From the NCBI RefSeq assembly GCF_048571125.1, contig NZ_CP182343.1, positions 1,116,001 through 1,180,000 on the forward strand: 64,000 nt of DNA, given 5' to 3'. The position numbers and the translations under genes were made by a program. The notes under the pieces were generated by a model. The model saw only the letters and a list, made by a program, of their open reading frames with translations, made no database searches and was not told where the DNA came from. The stretch is from Arcobacter siniprincipis. Lineage in GTDB: Bacteria; Campylobacterota; Campylobacteria; Campylobacterales; Arcobacteraceae. Positions 48,348 to 56,978 of the stretch are shown here, piece by piece (the first letter of the stretch is position 1; every line of letters begins with the position of its first letter).

Positions 48348-50180
48348 TTAGTTTTGATTAAAATGATTTGATATTAGAATACTATCTTTTTCATTTAAAA
48401 CCTCTTTTAGAGTTTCAATAGATGCTTCTTTTATCTTTTCAAAGGTTCCAAAATAAAGAAGAAGTTTTTTAACCTTTGCTTCACCAATACCTTTTATGTT
48501 TAATAAAGAGATTTGTTTATCTTCTGCTCTTTTTTGTTTTTTGTGAAAATTGATAACAAATCGATGAGCTTCATCCCTTTGTCTTTGTACAAAGTGTAAT
48601 CTTCTATCTGAAGTTAATAATTTAATAGAAGTAATTTCTTCACCTTGTTTATAATGAACAATATCTTTTGCAGCACCTTTTGCTCTATGGGCTTTAAAAT
48701 CAATTTTTTCTTTTGCAATTGCAATGATATCTAACTTTATACCAACTGATTGCACAATATCATATGCAAGTTTCAATAAAGTAGATCCACCATCAATTAC
48801 CCATAAATCTGGTGCAGGATTTTTTTCAAAGTTTTCAACTCTTCGTATTAGCATTTCTCTCATTTGAGAGTATTCATCATGGGCTTCTAAGTTGTAGTGT
48901 CTAAAATCACTTTTTACAAATTTGTCATTATCCCATACAACCATTGCACCAACAGTCGCTTGTCCCATCATATGTGAGTTGTCAAAGCTTTCAACTCTAT
49001 TTGGTATTTGAGAGAGATTAAATAACTCTTTAATCTCTTCATAAAGTGTATTTGTACCTTTTGTACTATCTATTCTCAACAATTCGTCACAGTTGTTTAA
49101 AGCAACATCTATTATGTCTTTTTTCTTTCCAAGTTTTGGATTGATAATATTTATCTTTTTAACAAGTTTATTTTTTAAGAACTCTTTTATATCTTCCATA
49201 TCTTCAAGTTCTTTAGCAATAAGTATCTCTTTTGGAATGATAGGAATTTCATTTGAATAATAGTTGATTATAGCTCTTTTATATGCTTCTTCGTAATCAA
49301 ACTCTTCAGTTTCTTCTACATTTGACTTAAGATAATCATGTGAAGAAGAAGCCAATTTCCCATCTCTAATAAACATTCTTACAATCACAGCTTTTGAGTT
49401 GATATTTTTAATAGCAAAAATATCTAAGTTTTCATTTGTAGCTAAATCCATACCTGTTTTTATCTCTGATTTTTCTATAGTTTTTATTCTATCTCTTATT
49501 TTCATAGCCTCTTCAAAACGAAAATCATCTGAATACTCTTGCATTTTTACTTTAAGTTTTGAGATTAGTTTTGATTTGTTGTAAATATACTCCATAGAAT
49601 CATTTAAAATATTTGTATAATCTTCTTTTGAAACTCTATTTTCACATGGGGCTAAGCATTTTTTGATTTGAAAAAACAAGCAAGCCTCTTTTCCTTTTAT
49701 ACATGATTTCTTTTGTACAAGTGGAAAAGTCTCATATATTGAGTCTAATATATCTCTGGCACCAGATGAGTAGGGACCAAAATATTTTATATTTGAACCT
49801 TTTAAAACTTTTCTTGTAATTTCTAATCTTGGGAAATCCTCATTTAAATCAACATAAATATAAGGGTAAGTTTTATCATCACGTAGAAGAATATTATATT
49901 TTGGTTTTAATTGTTTTATTAGGGAGTTTTCTAAAATCAGGGCATCATGTTCATTTGGTACTACAATCCATTCACATGATTCTACTTGAGTTATCATTTT
50001 ATAAATTCTAGGACCTAATTTATCAGCAGGTCGAAGTTCGGGAGTAAATTTGAAGTATGATTTTACTCTATTTTTTAAAACTTTTGCTTTTCCAACATAA
50101 AGTAAATGTCCATCTTTATCAAAGTATTGATATACACCTGCATCATTTGGAAGCTGTTTAAGTTTGTTTTCTAAATCCAT
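48348..50180 (-). CDS. uvrC: Excinuclease ABC subunit C
   Basis: The 610-residue protein has the GIY-YIG domain (DAGVYQYFDKDGHLLYVGKA), the UvrB-binding UVR region around residue 200-235, the C-terminal RNase H-like endonuclease (VESFDNSHMMGQATVGAMVV, WVIDGGSTLL) and the double HhH at the end (LLNIKGIGEAKVKKLL). It makes both incisions in nucleotide excision repair. The gene is monocistronic or grouped with alr. Confidence 0.96.
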   Translation of the reverse strand: MDLENKLKQLPNDAGVYQYFDKDGHLLYVGKAKVLKNRVKSYFKFTPELRPADKLGPRIYKMITQVESCEWIVVPNEHDALILENSLIKQLKPKYNILLRDDKTYPYIYVDLNEDFPRLEITRKVLKGSNIKYFGPYSSGARDILDSIYETFPLVQKKSCIKGKEACLFFQIKKCLAPCENRVSKEDYTNILNDSMEYIYNKSKLISKLKVKMQEYSDDFRFEEAMKIRDRIKTIEKSEIKTGMDLATNENLDIFAIKNINSKAVIVRMFIRDGKLASSSHDYLKSNVEETEEFDYEEAYKRAIINYYSNEIPIIPKEILIAKELEDMEDIKEFLKNKLVKKINIINPKLGKKKDIIDVALNNCDELLRIDSTKGTNTLYEEIKELFNLSQIPNRVESFDNSHMMGQATVGAMVVWDNDKFVKSDFRHYNLEAHDEYSQMREMLIRRVENFEKNPAPDLWVIDGGSTLLKLAYDIVQSVGIKLDIIAIAKEKIDFKAHRAKGAAKDIVHYKQGEEITSIKLLTSDRRLHFVQRQRDEAHRFVINFHKKQKRAEDKQISLLNIKGIGEAKVKKLLLYFGTFEKIKEASIETLKEVLNEKDSILISNHFNQN

Positions 50181-50238
50181 ATTGGAATATTAGCGAAAAA
50201 AGCCTTTTTAAATGTTGTAATTTTACTAAAATTTTAAG

Positions 50239-50263
50239 TTAAAATGTAAAGTTAAATGTAAAG
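50239..50263. repeat. Tandem 12-13 bp repeat in the uvrC-tautomerase spacer
   Basis: TTAAAATGTAAAG (50239-50251) is followed directly by TTAAATGTAAAG (50252-50263), 39 nt before the tautomerase start. It may be a pair of regulator sites. Confidence 0.4.
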
Positions 50264-50301
50264 CTTATTTAGCAAGAATAATAATTAACAAGGAGTTTAT
50301 A

Positions 50302-50694
50302 ATGCCACATTTACAATTTGAGATAAATAAAAAAGTAAGCGATGATATAAAAAAAAGTTTTTGTGAAAAGATAAGAAAATCTTTTGCAAAGATAATGGAC
50401 ACGCAAACAGGCCATATCGCTATTTCTATTAGGGAATATGAGCCTTTTGACTTATCAATTGGAAGAGTTGATATTGGTGATGAAGTCTGTTTGATGAATT
50501 TAGACATAAGAGAAGGGCGATTAATAGAAAAAAGAAGAGAGTTAGCTTTAGTTTATATGAGCATAGTAAATGATGAATTTAAAATACCAAATAACAATCA
50601 ATACATAACTTTTACTCAACATGATGGAGAAGATTTTCATTTGATAGAAAAGTATTTATCTTCTTGGGCAAGTGGAGAAGACCCTCTGGCTTAA
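50302..50694 (+). CDS. Tautomerase-superfamily (MIF/CHMI-like) protein
   Basis: The 130-residue protein begins MPHLQFEINK, with the catalytic Pro at position 2 (N-terminal after Met removal), and ends ITFTQHDGEDFHLIEKYL. It resembles 5-carboxymethyl-2-hydroxymuconate isomerase or tautomerase-like proteins. The substrate is not evident. AACAAGGAG lies about 8 nt before the ATG. Confidence 0.8.
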   Translation: MPHLQFEINKKVSDDIKKSFCEKIRKSFAKIMDTQTGHIAISIREYEPFDLSIGRVDIGDEVCLMNLDIREGRLIEKRRELALVYMSIVNDEFKIPNNNQYITFTQHDGEDFHLIEKYLSSWASGEDPLA

Positions 50695-50744
50695 GTTATA
50701 TTAATCATATATTTGATACATTTCTTTTTTAATTAGGAGTAATA

Positions 50745-51023
50745 TTGAGTATTATAAAACAAACAATTTATCAATCAAGAAAAAATAAAGAGAAAGAATT
50801 AGAAATAAAGCTATACAATTTGAAAAATTTATTGGTAGATTTTGAAGCTTGTGATTATTTTGGCGTATATAAATCAGATGATTGTGATGATGAGTTCTTA
50901 GTTTATGAAGAGTGGAAAAGTGAAGAAGATTATGTAGCTTCACAAGATAGTGAAGCCTATAAATCTTTTCAAAAAACATACGATGAATTGGTATTAAAAA
51001 AACACAATTTACCAGTTTTTTGA
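50745..51023 (+). CDS. Antibiotic biosynthesis monooxygenase (ABM)-like protein
   Basis: The 92-residue product has the ABM/YgiN dimeric alpha-beta barrel pattern: KQTIYQSRKNKEKELEIKL, the ACDYFGVYKS strand and FLVYEEWKSEEDYVASQDSE. The start is a TTG at 50745 with TAGGAG upstream. It may use quinol-like compounds; the substrate is unknown. It follows the tautomerase in the same direction. Confidence 0.82.
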   Translation: MSIIKQTIYQSRKNKEKELEIKLYNLKNLLVDFEACDYFGVYKSDDCDDEFLVYEEWKSEEDYVASQDSEAYKSFQKTYDELVLKKHNLPVF

Positions 51024-51036
51024 TTTAGCAAAATAT

Positions 51037-51507
51037 TTATTTATAAATATTTAGAAGTACATCTTTGTGATGATTTAACTCTTGCATTAATTCATCACCA
51101 TTATTATTAATATCTGGATGATACTTCTTAGCTAATTCTTTATATTTTTTCTTTATCTCTTCTCTTGTTGGTTCACTTGTAAACCCAAAAAAATCTTTTG
51201 CTTTTTGAACTTCATTCATGGAAGGTTGTGCTTTAAAATTACCACTTTGAAAATCTTCATAATTGAATTTAAAACCTTGATTTGCACCTTTGTTAAAATC
51301 TCTTCCATTAAAATGAAACTCAAAACCTTGTGTTCTAGCTTGCTCTTTTATATTTTTGATTTTTTTATAGACGAAGAAATAAATTAATAATATAACTACA
51401 GCAATAGCAATTAGAAAAGTACCAAAATTTGTAAATATAAGATAAAGTATAAAAAATAGTATCGAAAATCTTATTAGTCTAGAAAAAAAATAGTCTATAT
51501 TCCCCAT
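51037..51507 (-). CDS. Membrane-anchored J-domain protein
   Basis: The 156-residue protein has two N-terminal membrane segments (about residues 10-50), a glycine/phenylalanine-like linker, and a C-terminal J domain with LAKKYHPDINN (the HPD motif, His135 region). It would recruit DnaK to the inner membrane. A second J-domain protein lies 460 bp away in the opposite direction. Confidence 0.88.
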   Translation of the reverse strand: MGNIDYFFSRLIRFSILFFILYLIFTNFGTFLIAIAVVILLIYFFVYKKIKNIKEQARTQGFEFHFNGRDFNKGANQGFKFNYEDFQSGNFKAQPSMNEVQKAKDFFGFTSEPTREEIKKKYKELAKKYHPDINNNGDELMQELNHHKDVLLNIYK

Positions 51508-51970
51508 AAAAAATTGTAATCCTTGTAAAATTTATTTTAAAGTATATCCATTTTTGTTTGTTTCTCTTATTAATAAGATGTAATTTTCTTTCAAGTAGTT
51601 AATTTATTCACCAAATGATAGTTTTGAGAATAGCCAATATGTGTGAGTTCTTTTATCACTTAGAATTAGTACAAATGTAATCATTAATATTGTGTAAAAA
51701 TATATAAATCAAATAAATTAAAATATTATTTTTAATTTATATCTTTTTTTATAATAGTCTATTTTAATATATTAGTTGTTGATTATCTATAAAAACACAG
51801 CAGTTAAGCAAATTTTTAGATCTTCTATACATAGTAGTTAATGCTTCTTTATAATTATTATTTTATAAGATAGATGAATCCTTAATTAGCAATTAAATTA
51901 TATAATTGTAATATAAATTACATAAGTATTTAAAAAATTTTGGTATTATTATCAATATTAGGATAATATA
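51508..51970. other. 463-bp AT-rich intergenic region
   Basis: This gap separates the two divergent J-domain genes. It is very AT-rich. I see no coding frame, tRNA or strong hairpin. A possible -10 (TATTAT) lies about 30 nt before the start at 51971. It could hold remnants of a lost gene, but nothing is recognisable. Confidence 0.5.
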
Positions 51971-52237
51971 ATGGACTATGATGAGTTTCAAAAAGCTGTT
52001 GATGCCTTGGGCATTATAACAAAGCTTGATTATAAAGGTTTGAGAAAGAACTATTTGCGATTATCTAAAAAGTATCACCCTGATGCCGAAGATGGAAGTG
52101 AAGAAAAGTTTAAAGAGGTAAATGAAGCTTATAATCTTTTAAAAGCTTATATTGAGAATTATAAATTTTCTTTTGAAAAAGATGAATTTTTAAGTCAATA
52201 TCCCTCGTTTACAAATTATAAAAATTGGAATAGGTAA
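51971..52237 (+). CDS. Small J-domain protein
   Basis: The 88-residue product is almost only a J domain: ALGIITKLDYKGLRKNYLRL, then KKYHPDAEDGSEEKFKEVNE with the HPD motif, and a short aromatic tail. It would stimulate DnaK ATPase for a specific client. The next gene, an ADP-ribosylglycohydrolase, follows after 11 nt with AAAGGA, so they may be co-transcribed. Confidence 0.88.
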   Translation: MDYDEFQKAVDALGIITKLDYKGLRKNYLRLSKKYHPDAEDGSEEKFKEVNEAYNLLKAYIENYKFSFEKDEFLSQYPSFTNYKNWNR

Positions 52238-52248
52238 AGGAAACTATA

Positions 52249-53118
52249 ATGTTTGATAAAAGAAAAGCGAAAGAACTTGTTTTAGGGGCTTTAATTGCTG
52301 ATTCTTACTGTTTGGCTTCTCATTGGGTATATGATGAAAAAGAACTAAAAATCTTACAAATAAATTGGGAAGATTTAAATAATGCTTGTTCAATTTGGCA
52401 TAAAGGCAAAAAAGCAGGGGAATTCACACATTATGGAGATCAACTTTACTTTTTATATGAATTTGTATGTGAAAATGAAGATTTTGATTTAGAAAAATAT
52501 GTACATTTTTGGAAAGAAAAAATCGAAAAGTATGATGGATACATTGATGGAGCAACGAGAGTTACCCTAGAAAATATTAATGCAAATAAAACTATTCCTT
52601 GTGGTTCAGAGTCTACTGATATCTCAGTAATAGGAAGAATCGCACCTTTATTACTTATTAGTAAAACAAAAAAACAATTTCTTGATAATGTTGAAAAGTT
52701 TGTTAAATCAACCCATGATTCTGTAATAGTTGTAGAGGGTGCTAAGTTTTTTGCAAAAGTTTTACTTGATGTATTGGATGATATTGAGATGATGGAATCA
52801 ATTAAAGAAAGAAAAGATGAATTCTCAACTACTATTCAAAAATATGTTAAAGATGGATTTTCATCTATTGATGATGAAACCTTTGAAGTAATAAGAAAAT
52901 TTGGTCCAGCTTGTGGTATAGATGAAGCATTTAGTGGAGTTATTCATCTTTTAGGTAAATATACAAACTTTAAAGAAGCTTTAATAAAAAATGCTCAAGC
53001 AGGTGGGGATAACTCAGCTCGTGCTATGATTGTATCGATGTTTTTTATAGCTAGATATGGATTAAAAGTAATACCAAAAAATCTTACTAAAATAAAAGTG
53101 CAAATAGATATTTCTTAA
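52249..53118 (+). CDS. ADP-ribosylglycohydrolase family protein
   Basis: The 289-residue helical protein has LVLGALIADSYCLASHWVYD at the start and GPACGIDEAFSG, then QAGGDNSARAMIV, which holds the Asp cluster of the family's metal site. The N-terminal acidic triad (TDD-like) is not obvious, so activity is uncertain. Family enzymes remove ADP-ribose from proteins or hydrolyse related substrates. A 12-bp perfect hairpin overlaps its stop codon. Confidence 0.82.
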   Translation: MFDKRKAKELVLGALIADSYCLASHWVYDEKELKILQINWEDLNNACSIWHKGKKAGEFTHYGDQLYFLYEFVCENEDFDLEKYVHFWKEKIEKYDGYIDGATRVTLENINANKTIPCGSESTDISVIGRIAPLLLISKTKKQFLDNVEKFVKSTHDSVIVVEGAKFFAKVLLDVLDDIEMMESIKERKDEFSTTIQKYVKDGFSSIDDETFEVIRKFGPACGIDEAFSGVIHLLGKYTNFKEALIKNAQAGGDNSARAMIVSMFFIARYGLKVIPKNLTKIKVQIDIS

Positions 53119-53129
53119 AATATCTATTT
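53102..53129. terminator. 12-bp perfect hairpin at converging gene ends
   Basis: AAATAGATATTT (53102-53113), loop CTTA, AAATATCTATTT (53118-53129). It covers the stop of the upstream gene and the end of the converging DsbA-like gene and probably terminates both, although T tracts are short. Confidence 0.65.
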
Positions 53130-53751
53130 AGAAATAAATATTTGAACTCAAATTTTCTATATGTTTCAAAATATTATTTACATTGTTATATTCGATATTT
53201 ATAGGGTATAACTCTTTTTTATACTGCAAAATTAAAGATGGGAAATTGAAAACTTTTAGTTCTCTTCTTTTTTCTAAATTTTTTTGAAATAATTGTTCTA
53301 TTTTTTGACTTTTTAAATCATTTGAAAAGTTTTCTACATCTAATTTTAAATCTTGGGCAAGAGAGATTAAAGTCTCTTCATCACTTGGATTTTTTGCTTC
53401 AAGATAATATGCTTTTTGGATTGCATTTATCATTTCGTCTTCCATATTTTGTTCTTTTGCACAAAGTACAGCTTTACAAGCGGGATAGGTTGATCTTCTT
53501 GGTTTACAAAGTCTCCAAAAATCATGGTTAAACTTTGCCCCTGTGAATTTTTCAATATCATACCAGACTGTCTGAATCTTTTCTTGCATTTCTTTTGGCA
53601 TTATTTCATCAGTATCTTTTGCTAGACCACCTAATATATTTATTATCTCAATATTCTTTGGCAACTTCTTTTTTAAATTATCAAGGTCTTTTTTAAAAGC
53701 ATAACACCAAGAACACATGGGATCGTGGATATAGTATAATTTATTTTTCAT
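53128..53751 (-). CDS. DsbA/FrnE-like thioredoxin-fold protein
   Basis: The 207-residue protein has a CxxC active site at residues 13-16 (DPMCSWCYAF) directly at the N-terminus, no signal peptide, and a helical insert with GGLAKDTDEIM and CKPRRSTYPACKAVL. This fits cytoplasmic DsbA-family oxidoreductases of the YwbO/FrnE type. Substrates are unknown. Confidence 0.85.
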   Translation of the reverse strand: MKNKLYYIHDPMCSWCYAFKKDLDNLKKKLPKNIEIINILGGLAKDTDEIMPKEMQEKIQTVWYDIEKFTGAKFNHDFWRLCKPRRSTYPACKAVLCAKEQNMEDEMINAIQKAYYLEAKNPSDEETLISLAQDLKLDVENFSNDLKSQKIEQLFQKNLEKRRELKVFNFPSLILQYKKELYPINIEYNNVNNILKHIENLSSNIYF

Positions 53752-53852
53752 AAATTTATTTTACCCTTTATATCTTAAAGTTAAAAAATTAGAAATTAAG
53801 TGAAATAATATAAAAAATTAATATAATACTATTTTAAATAGGAGTTATTAGT

Positions 53853-54296
53853 ATGAAAGATCTTGTAGATGCATTAAATAAAGATAAACATTATACAGAG
53901 ATTGTACTTGCTGGGGGATTATTTCTTGTAGCATTGTATTATCATATGTTAATGGATTTTATTATTTATATGTTATATTTTGTAATATACTTAGAAATAA
54001 CAAGAACAGTAATAAATTATATTAGAGAAAAAACTGTTGTTCTTTCAATAATTGTTGATGCCTTTATCATACTTACTTTAAGAGAATTAATTGTAAATGT
54101 TGTAAAAATCAATAATGAAAAATTAAACTCACTTGATGACCTTTTGACAAGTGTTTTAAACTGGAACATTTTTATAATAGCAGGAGTAATTTTATTTTTA
54201 TTGATTGTGAGATATTTATCTGTAAAAACTTCTGAAACTTATATGTTAGATAAAAAGAAAGAAAAAGATTATATAAAAAACAATGAATTATCATGA
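53853..54296 (+). CDS. PsiE-family membrane protein
   Basis: The 147-residue protein has four predicted membrane segments (about 18-36, 42-62, 66-82, 110-132) and the PsiE-like pattern with the conserved ITRTVINYI and LTLRELIV stretches. PsiE is phosphate-starvation inducible in E. coli; its biochemical role is unknown. TAGGAG precedes the ATG. The radical SAM gene overlaps its 3' end by 14 nt. Confidence 0.75.
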   Translation: MKDLVDALNKDKHYTEIVLAGGLFLVALYYHMLMDFIIYMLYFVIYLEITRTVINYIREKTVVLSIIVDAFIILTLRELIVNVVKINNEKLNSLDDLLTSVLNWNIFIIAGVILFLLIVRYLSVKTSETYMLDKKKEKDYIKNNELS

Positions 54297-55167
54297 GCCA
54301 TTATATAGACCACCAGCTGAAGCTAACTCTTTAATCTTACAAATTACATTGGGCTGTAGTTACAATAAATGTAGCTTTTGCTCGATGTATGAAACAAAAA
54401 AATTTGAAATCAAAAGTATAGAAAAAATCATAAAAGAAATCGATGAGTTTTCTATATATAAAGATGTAAGAAGAGTGTTTTTAGCTGATGGCGATGCCTT
54501 ATCTTGTGATACAAACTTTTTAGTGCAAATTTTACAGTATCTTAAAAAATCTTTTCCAAAACTGCAAAGAGTAGCTTCATATGCAAGTCCATATAACCTC
54601 TTAGAAAAGAGTCAAGAAGAATTAAATTTATTAAGAGAAAATGGCTTGAGTTTAGTTTATTATGGAATTGAAAGTGGAAACCATGAATTACTAAAATATA
54701 TAAATAAACCTATGAAACCAAGTAAAATGGTAGAGGGTATAAATAAAGCCTATTATGCAAATATGAAAATATCTGCCACAGTAATACTGGGACTTGGTGG
54801 GAAAAAATTATCTATACAACACATAGAAGATACTGCAAAATTAGTAAGTGAATGTGAACATATAAATTATCTATCTACTTTGCAATTAGCAGTAAGTAGT
54901 ACAAAAGAAGATGACTTTTTTAAAAGATTTGAAAATAAAAACCAAGAATTTGTTTTTTGTAGTGATAAAGATATTTTAGAGGAACAAAAAAGATTTATAA
55001 GTCTACTTACTCTAAAAAGTCCGATAATTTTTAGATCAAATCACGCCTCAAATGCTTTAGCACTAAAAGGTACACTTCCCAAAGATAAGGATGAATTATT
55101 AGAGACTTTAGACAAAGCTATAGAAGATGAATCTATGCTTCGTCCAAAGTTTTTACGAGGTTTTTAA
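54283..55167 (+). CDS. Radical SAM protein
   Basis: The 294-residue protein has LQITLGCSYNKCSFCSMYET (CxxxCxxC) at about residues 24-43 and the later YYGIESGNHELL and ISATVILGLGG motifs of radical SAM enzymes of the Elp3/B12-independent type. The C-terminus ends after a helical part. It overlaps psiE and is probably co-expressed with it. The substrate is unknown. Confidence 0.88.
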   Translation: MNYHEPLYRPPAEANSLILQITLGCSYNKCSFCSMYETKKFEIKSIEKIIKEIDEFSIYKDVRRVFLADGDALSCDTNFLVQILQYLKKSFPKLQRVASYASPYNLLEKSQEELNLLRENGLSLVYYGIESGNHELLKYINKPMKPSKMVEGINKAYYANMKISATVILGLGGKKLSIQHIEDTAKLVSECEHINYLSTLQLAVSSTKEDDFFKRFENKNQEFVFCSDKDILEEQKRFISLLTLKSPIIFRSNHASNALALKGTLPKDKDELLETLDKAIEDESMLRPKFLRGF

Positions 55168-55190
55168 AACCTTGTTATTTTTTAGATTTT
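55158..55190 (+). terminator. Hairpin after the radical SAM gene
   Basis: AGGTTTT (55158-55164), one T, AAAACCT (55166-55172), then TGTTATTTTTT. It overlaps the stop codon and faces the converging lysine-rich gene. Confidence 0.6.
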
Positions 55191-55378
55191 TTCTTTGAAT
55201 CTTTTTTCTTAGACTTCTTTTTTGAGTCTTTTTTCTTAGCTTTTACAGCTTTTTTTGCTTTCTTTTTTTTATCTAGTTTTTTCTTTTTGATAACTTTCTT
55301 TTTCTCTTTTTTAGTTGCTTTTTTCTTAGTAGCTTTTTTAGCTTTTAATTTTTTCTCTTCTTCTTTTTTCTTTGCCAT
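55175..55378 (-). CDS. Lysine-rich histone-like protein (67 aa)
   Basis: Of 67 residues, 41 are Lys, with Ala, Thr, Ser, Asp and Glu between them; the C-terminus has repeats of KKKDSKKKSK. Such proteins resemble the histone H1-like C-terminal tails of bacterial nucleoid proteins (Hc1, AlgP). It has a good binding site (AAGGAG) and a sensible codon structure despite low complexity. A role in DNA or RNA binding is inferred from composition only. Confidence 0.7.
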   Translation of the reverse strand: MAKKKEEEKKLKAKKATKKKATKKEKKKVIKKKKLDKKKKAKKAVKAKKKDSKKKSKKKDSKKKSKK

Positions 55379-55538
55379 ATTATGACTCCTTATATAAAAT
55401 ATAGAGAATAGTACTGTTTTATATTAATAATGTCAATAAAATTTTAGTAAAATATCAAAATAATATCAATTTGTAATATTTTTTAGTCCAATAAATATAA
55501 TATATTAAAATGCTCTTATAAATCATAGGAGTATATTT

Positions 55539-56148
55539 ATGGAAAAAGAACTTTCAAATATAATAGTTGATGATAAAATATTTATTATTAGAGGTATCCA
55601 AGTTATGATAGATAGAGATTTGGCAGATTTGTACCAAGTTGAAACAAGAGCGTTAAATCAGGCAGTTAAAAGAAATTTAGAAAAATTCCCTTATGGTTTT
55701 ATGTTTGAACTTACGGAAGAAGAAAAAAATGAGCTTATCACAAAATGTGATAAGCTTCAAAGTTTGAAATTTAATCCATCAAAAGTAAAAGCTTTTACTG
55801 AACATGGTGTTTATATGTGAAACTCGTTAAGATAAAGTGAACTGCTTCACTTTATTAGAGATGAAACCGTAGATGATATACCAAAGGTATCATCATAGGC
55901 TGAAAGCTACTGTATTAAAAAGTAAAGTTGCTACGGATGTAAGTCTATCTATCATGAGAACATTTGTTAGGTTAAAAAATCAAGCTGTACCGTATTTTGA
56001 TATTATAAAAAGATTAGAGAGTTTAGAAACTAGTGATAAAGAGACAAGAGAACTTTTAAGCAAGGTTGTACAGGTTGTTTCAAATATGCAAGATATTCAA
56101 GAAGAGGCGAAAGAGGGAACAAATAAGATTGGGTTTGTTAGAAGATAG
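55539..56148 (+). pseudogene. ORF6N-domain gene broken by a hairpin-rich insertion
   Basis: The first part (55539-55820, 93 residues) is an ORF6N domain: IRGIQVMIDRDLADLYQVET, ALNQAVKRNLEKFPYGFMFE, and FTEHGVYM, where the frame meets TGA. The continuing part resumes about 88 nt later at 55906 in another frame (ATVLKSKVATDVS, SIMRTFVRLKNQ) and ends at 56148. In intact members EHGVYM is followed by a short linker and the SIMRTF block. The intervening DNA holds two hairpins. ORF6N proteins are phage-type DNA-binding or antirepressor proteins; the N-terminal domain could still be made. Confidence 0.75.
55818..55905. repeat. 88-bp structured insertion within the ORF6N gene
   Basis: A perfect 10-bp stem ATAAAGTGAA (55832-55841), loop CTGC, TTCACTTTAT (55846-55855) is followed by GATGATATACC-AAA-GGTATCATC (two-base bulge). 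The segment is bounded by TGAAA at 55818-55822 and TGAAA at 55901-55905, which could be a target duplication, though a single TGAAA would not restore the frame. Confidence 0.5.
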
Positions 56149-56161
56149 GTTTTATTTTAAT

Positions 56162-56363
56162 ATTCTCTCTTGAAGACTTAGCAGTCTTCGCTTCTCTTAC
56201 TTTTTGACCTCGAAAAAGTAAGCAAAAAAGACTGCCGAATTGATGAAGGCTAAGCTACCTTCCAGTTATATATTTATTTCCTGCCCTGCAAAACTCGCTA
56301 AAATGACCATTTAGGTCATTTTTTAACGCTCAAACAGTTTCGGGCTTTACCGAAAATAAATAT
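56162..56363 (+). repeat. Structured non-coding element, left copy
   Basis: This 202-nt copy contains hairpin 1, GAAGACT-TAGC-AGTCTTC (56172-56189), a 10-bp stem CTTACTTTTT...AAAAAGTAAG (56207-56222 region), hairpin 2, AAATGACC-ATTTA-GGTCATTT (56301-56321) with a T run, and a TTTCGG...CCGAAA stem. It ends ..CCGAAAATAAATAT. A diverged copy in inverse orientation lies at 56473-56711. No protein is encoded. Confidence 0.65.
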
Positions 56364-56472
56364 CTAACTTCCAGCTTCATCAAAGGCAGAAAGAAAAGAC
56401 GATAGTTCTAACTTAAAATTTATAAAGTAATATATAGACACCAAACGATATTGCTACATCTACAGGAGCCGA

Positions 56473-56711
56473 ATGTTTATTTTTCTTTTCGGAAAAGACT
56501 TGTAACTGTTTGAACAGAACAAATATGCTAAAGAGCATATTTTTATGTGAGTTTTACAAGTCAGAAAAGATAAATAATAAATGAGGGAAGCTTTGCCTCC
56601 GAAGCCGTAGTTGCTTTTGCTTACTTTTCGTCAATACATGCGGGAACGAAGTGACTAAATCCTGAAAGGTAAAAGTAAGAGAAGCGGAGAGGTTTACCTC
56701 TTCAAGAGAAT
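56473..56711 (-). repeat. Structured non-coding element, right (inverted) copy
   Basis: Read on the - strand this copy aligns with the left one along its whole length: ATTCTC..TTGAAG, CGCTTCTCTTACTTTT, GAAAAGTAAGCAAAA, TAAAACTC, TCAAACAGTT and CCGAAAA. The stems keep pairing with other bases: hairpin 1 is AGAGG-TAAA-CCTCT and hairpin 2 AAATATGCT-CTTT-AGCATATTT (on the + strand 56521-56542). The region 56149-56978 otherwise holds no gene. Confidence 0.65.
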
Positions 56712-56935
56712 AAACATAACAAAGTTTAGTTTTATTGGGTAAATACATGGGTAAACCATACATAAAATTTTAGAAAAATACTTTGAAAGTATATCAATAC
56801 AGACAAATTAAAACCAATAATTAAAAGAAAAGCCTAAATAAAAGCTCTTCTTTTCTACAATAAACCAATATTATTTATGTAATAAATATCACTAATTTAA
56901 GGCTATTTTATATAAAATGTATTATTAATAAATAG

Positions 56936-56946
56936 TTGTCTGACAA
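56936..56946. promoter_or_regulatory. Palindrome TTGTCtGACAA upstream of the PHP-ATPase gene
   Basis: TTGTC-T-GACAA is a perfect 5-bp inverted repeat 33 nt before the ATG and just downstream of AT-rich promoter-like DNA (TATAAAAT). GTTGTCTGA also recurs inverted (TCAGACAAC) at 59682-59690 after the operon. Confidence 0.45.
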
Positions 56947-56978
56947 AGTTACATTCTAGTAAATAGGAAAAGAAAAGT

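Noticed and set aside
51508..51970. Hidden gene or ncRNA between the J-domain genes
   Set aside because: No frame longer than about 20 codons with a binding site and no convincing hairpin was seen.
55873..56148. Independent 91-residue gene after the ORF6N domain
   Set aside because: Its first 11 codons lie in the insert and the rest is the missing C-terminal half of the ORF6N protein, so it is treated as part of the broken gene.
56554..56763. - strand open frame in the structured repeat
   Set aside because: It runs through the hairpins of the repeated element, and the left copy does not keep a corresponding frame.
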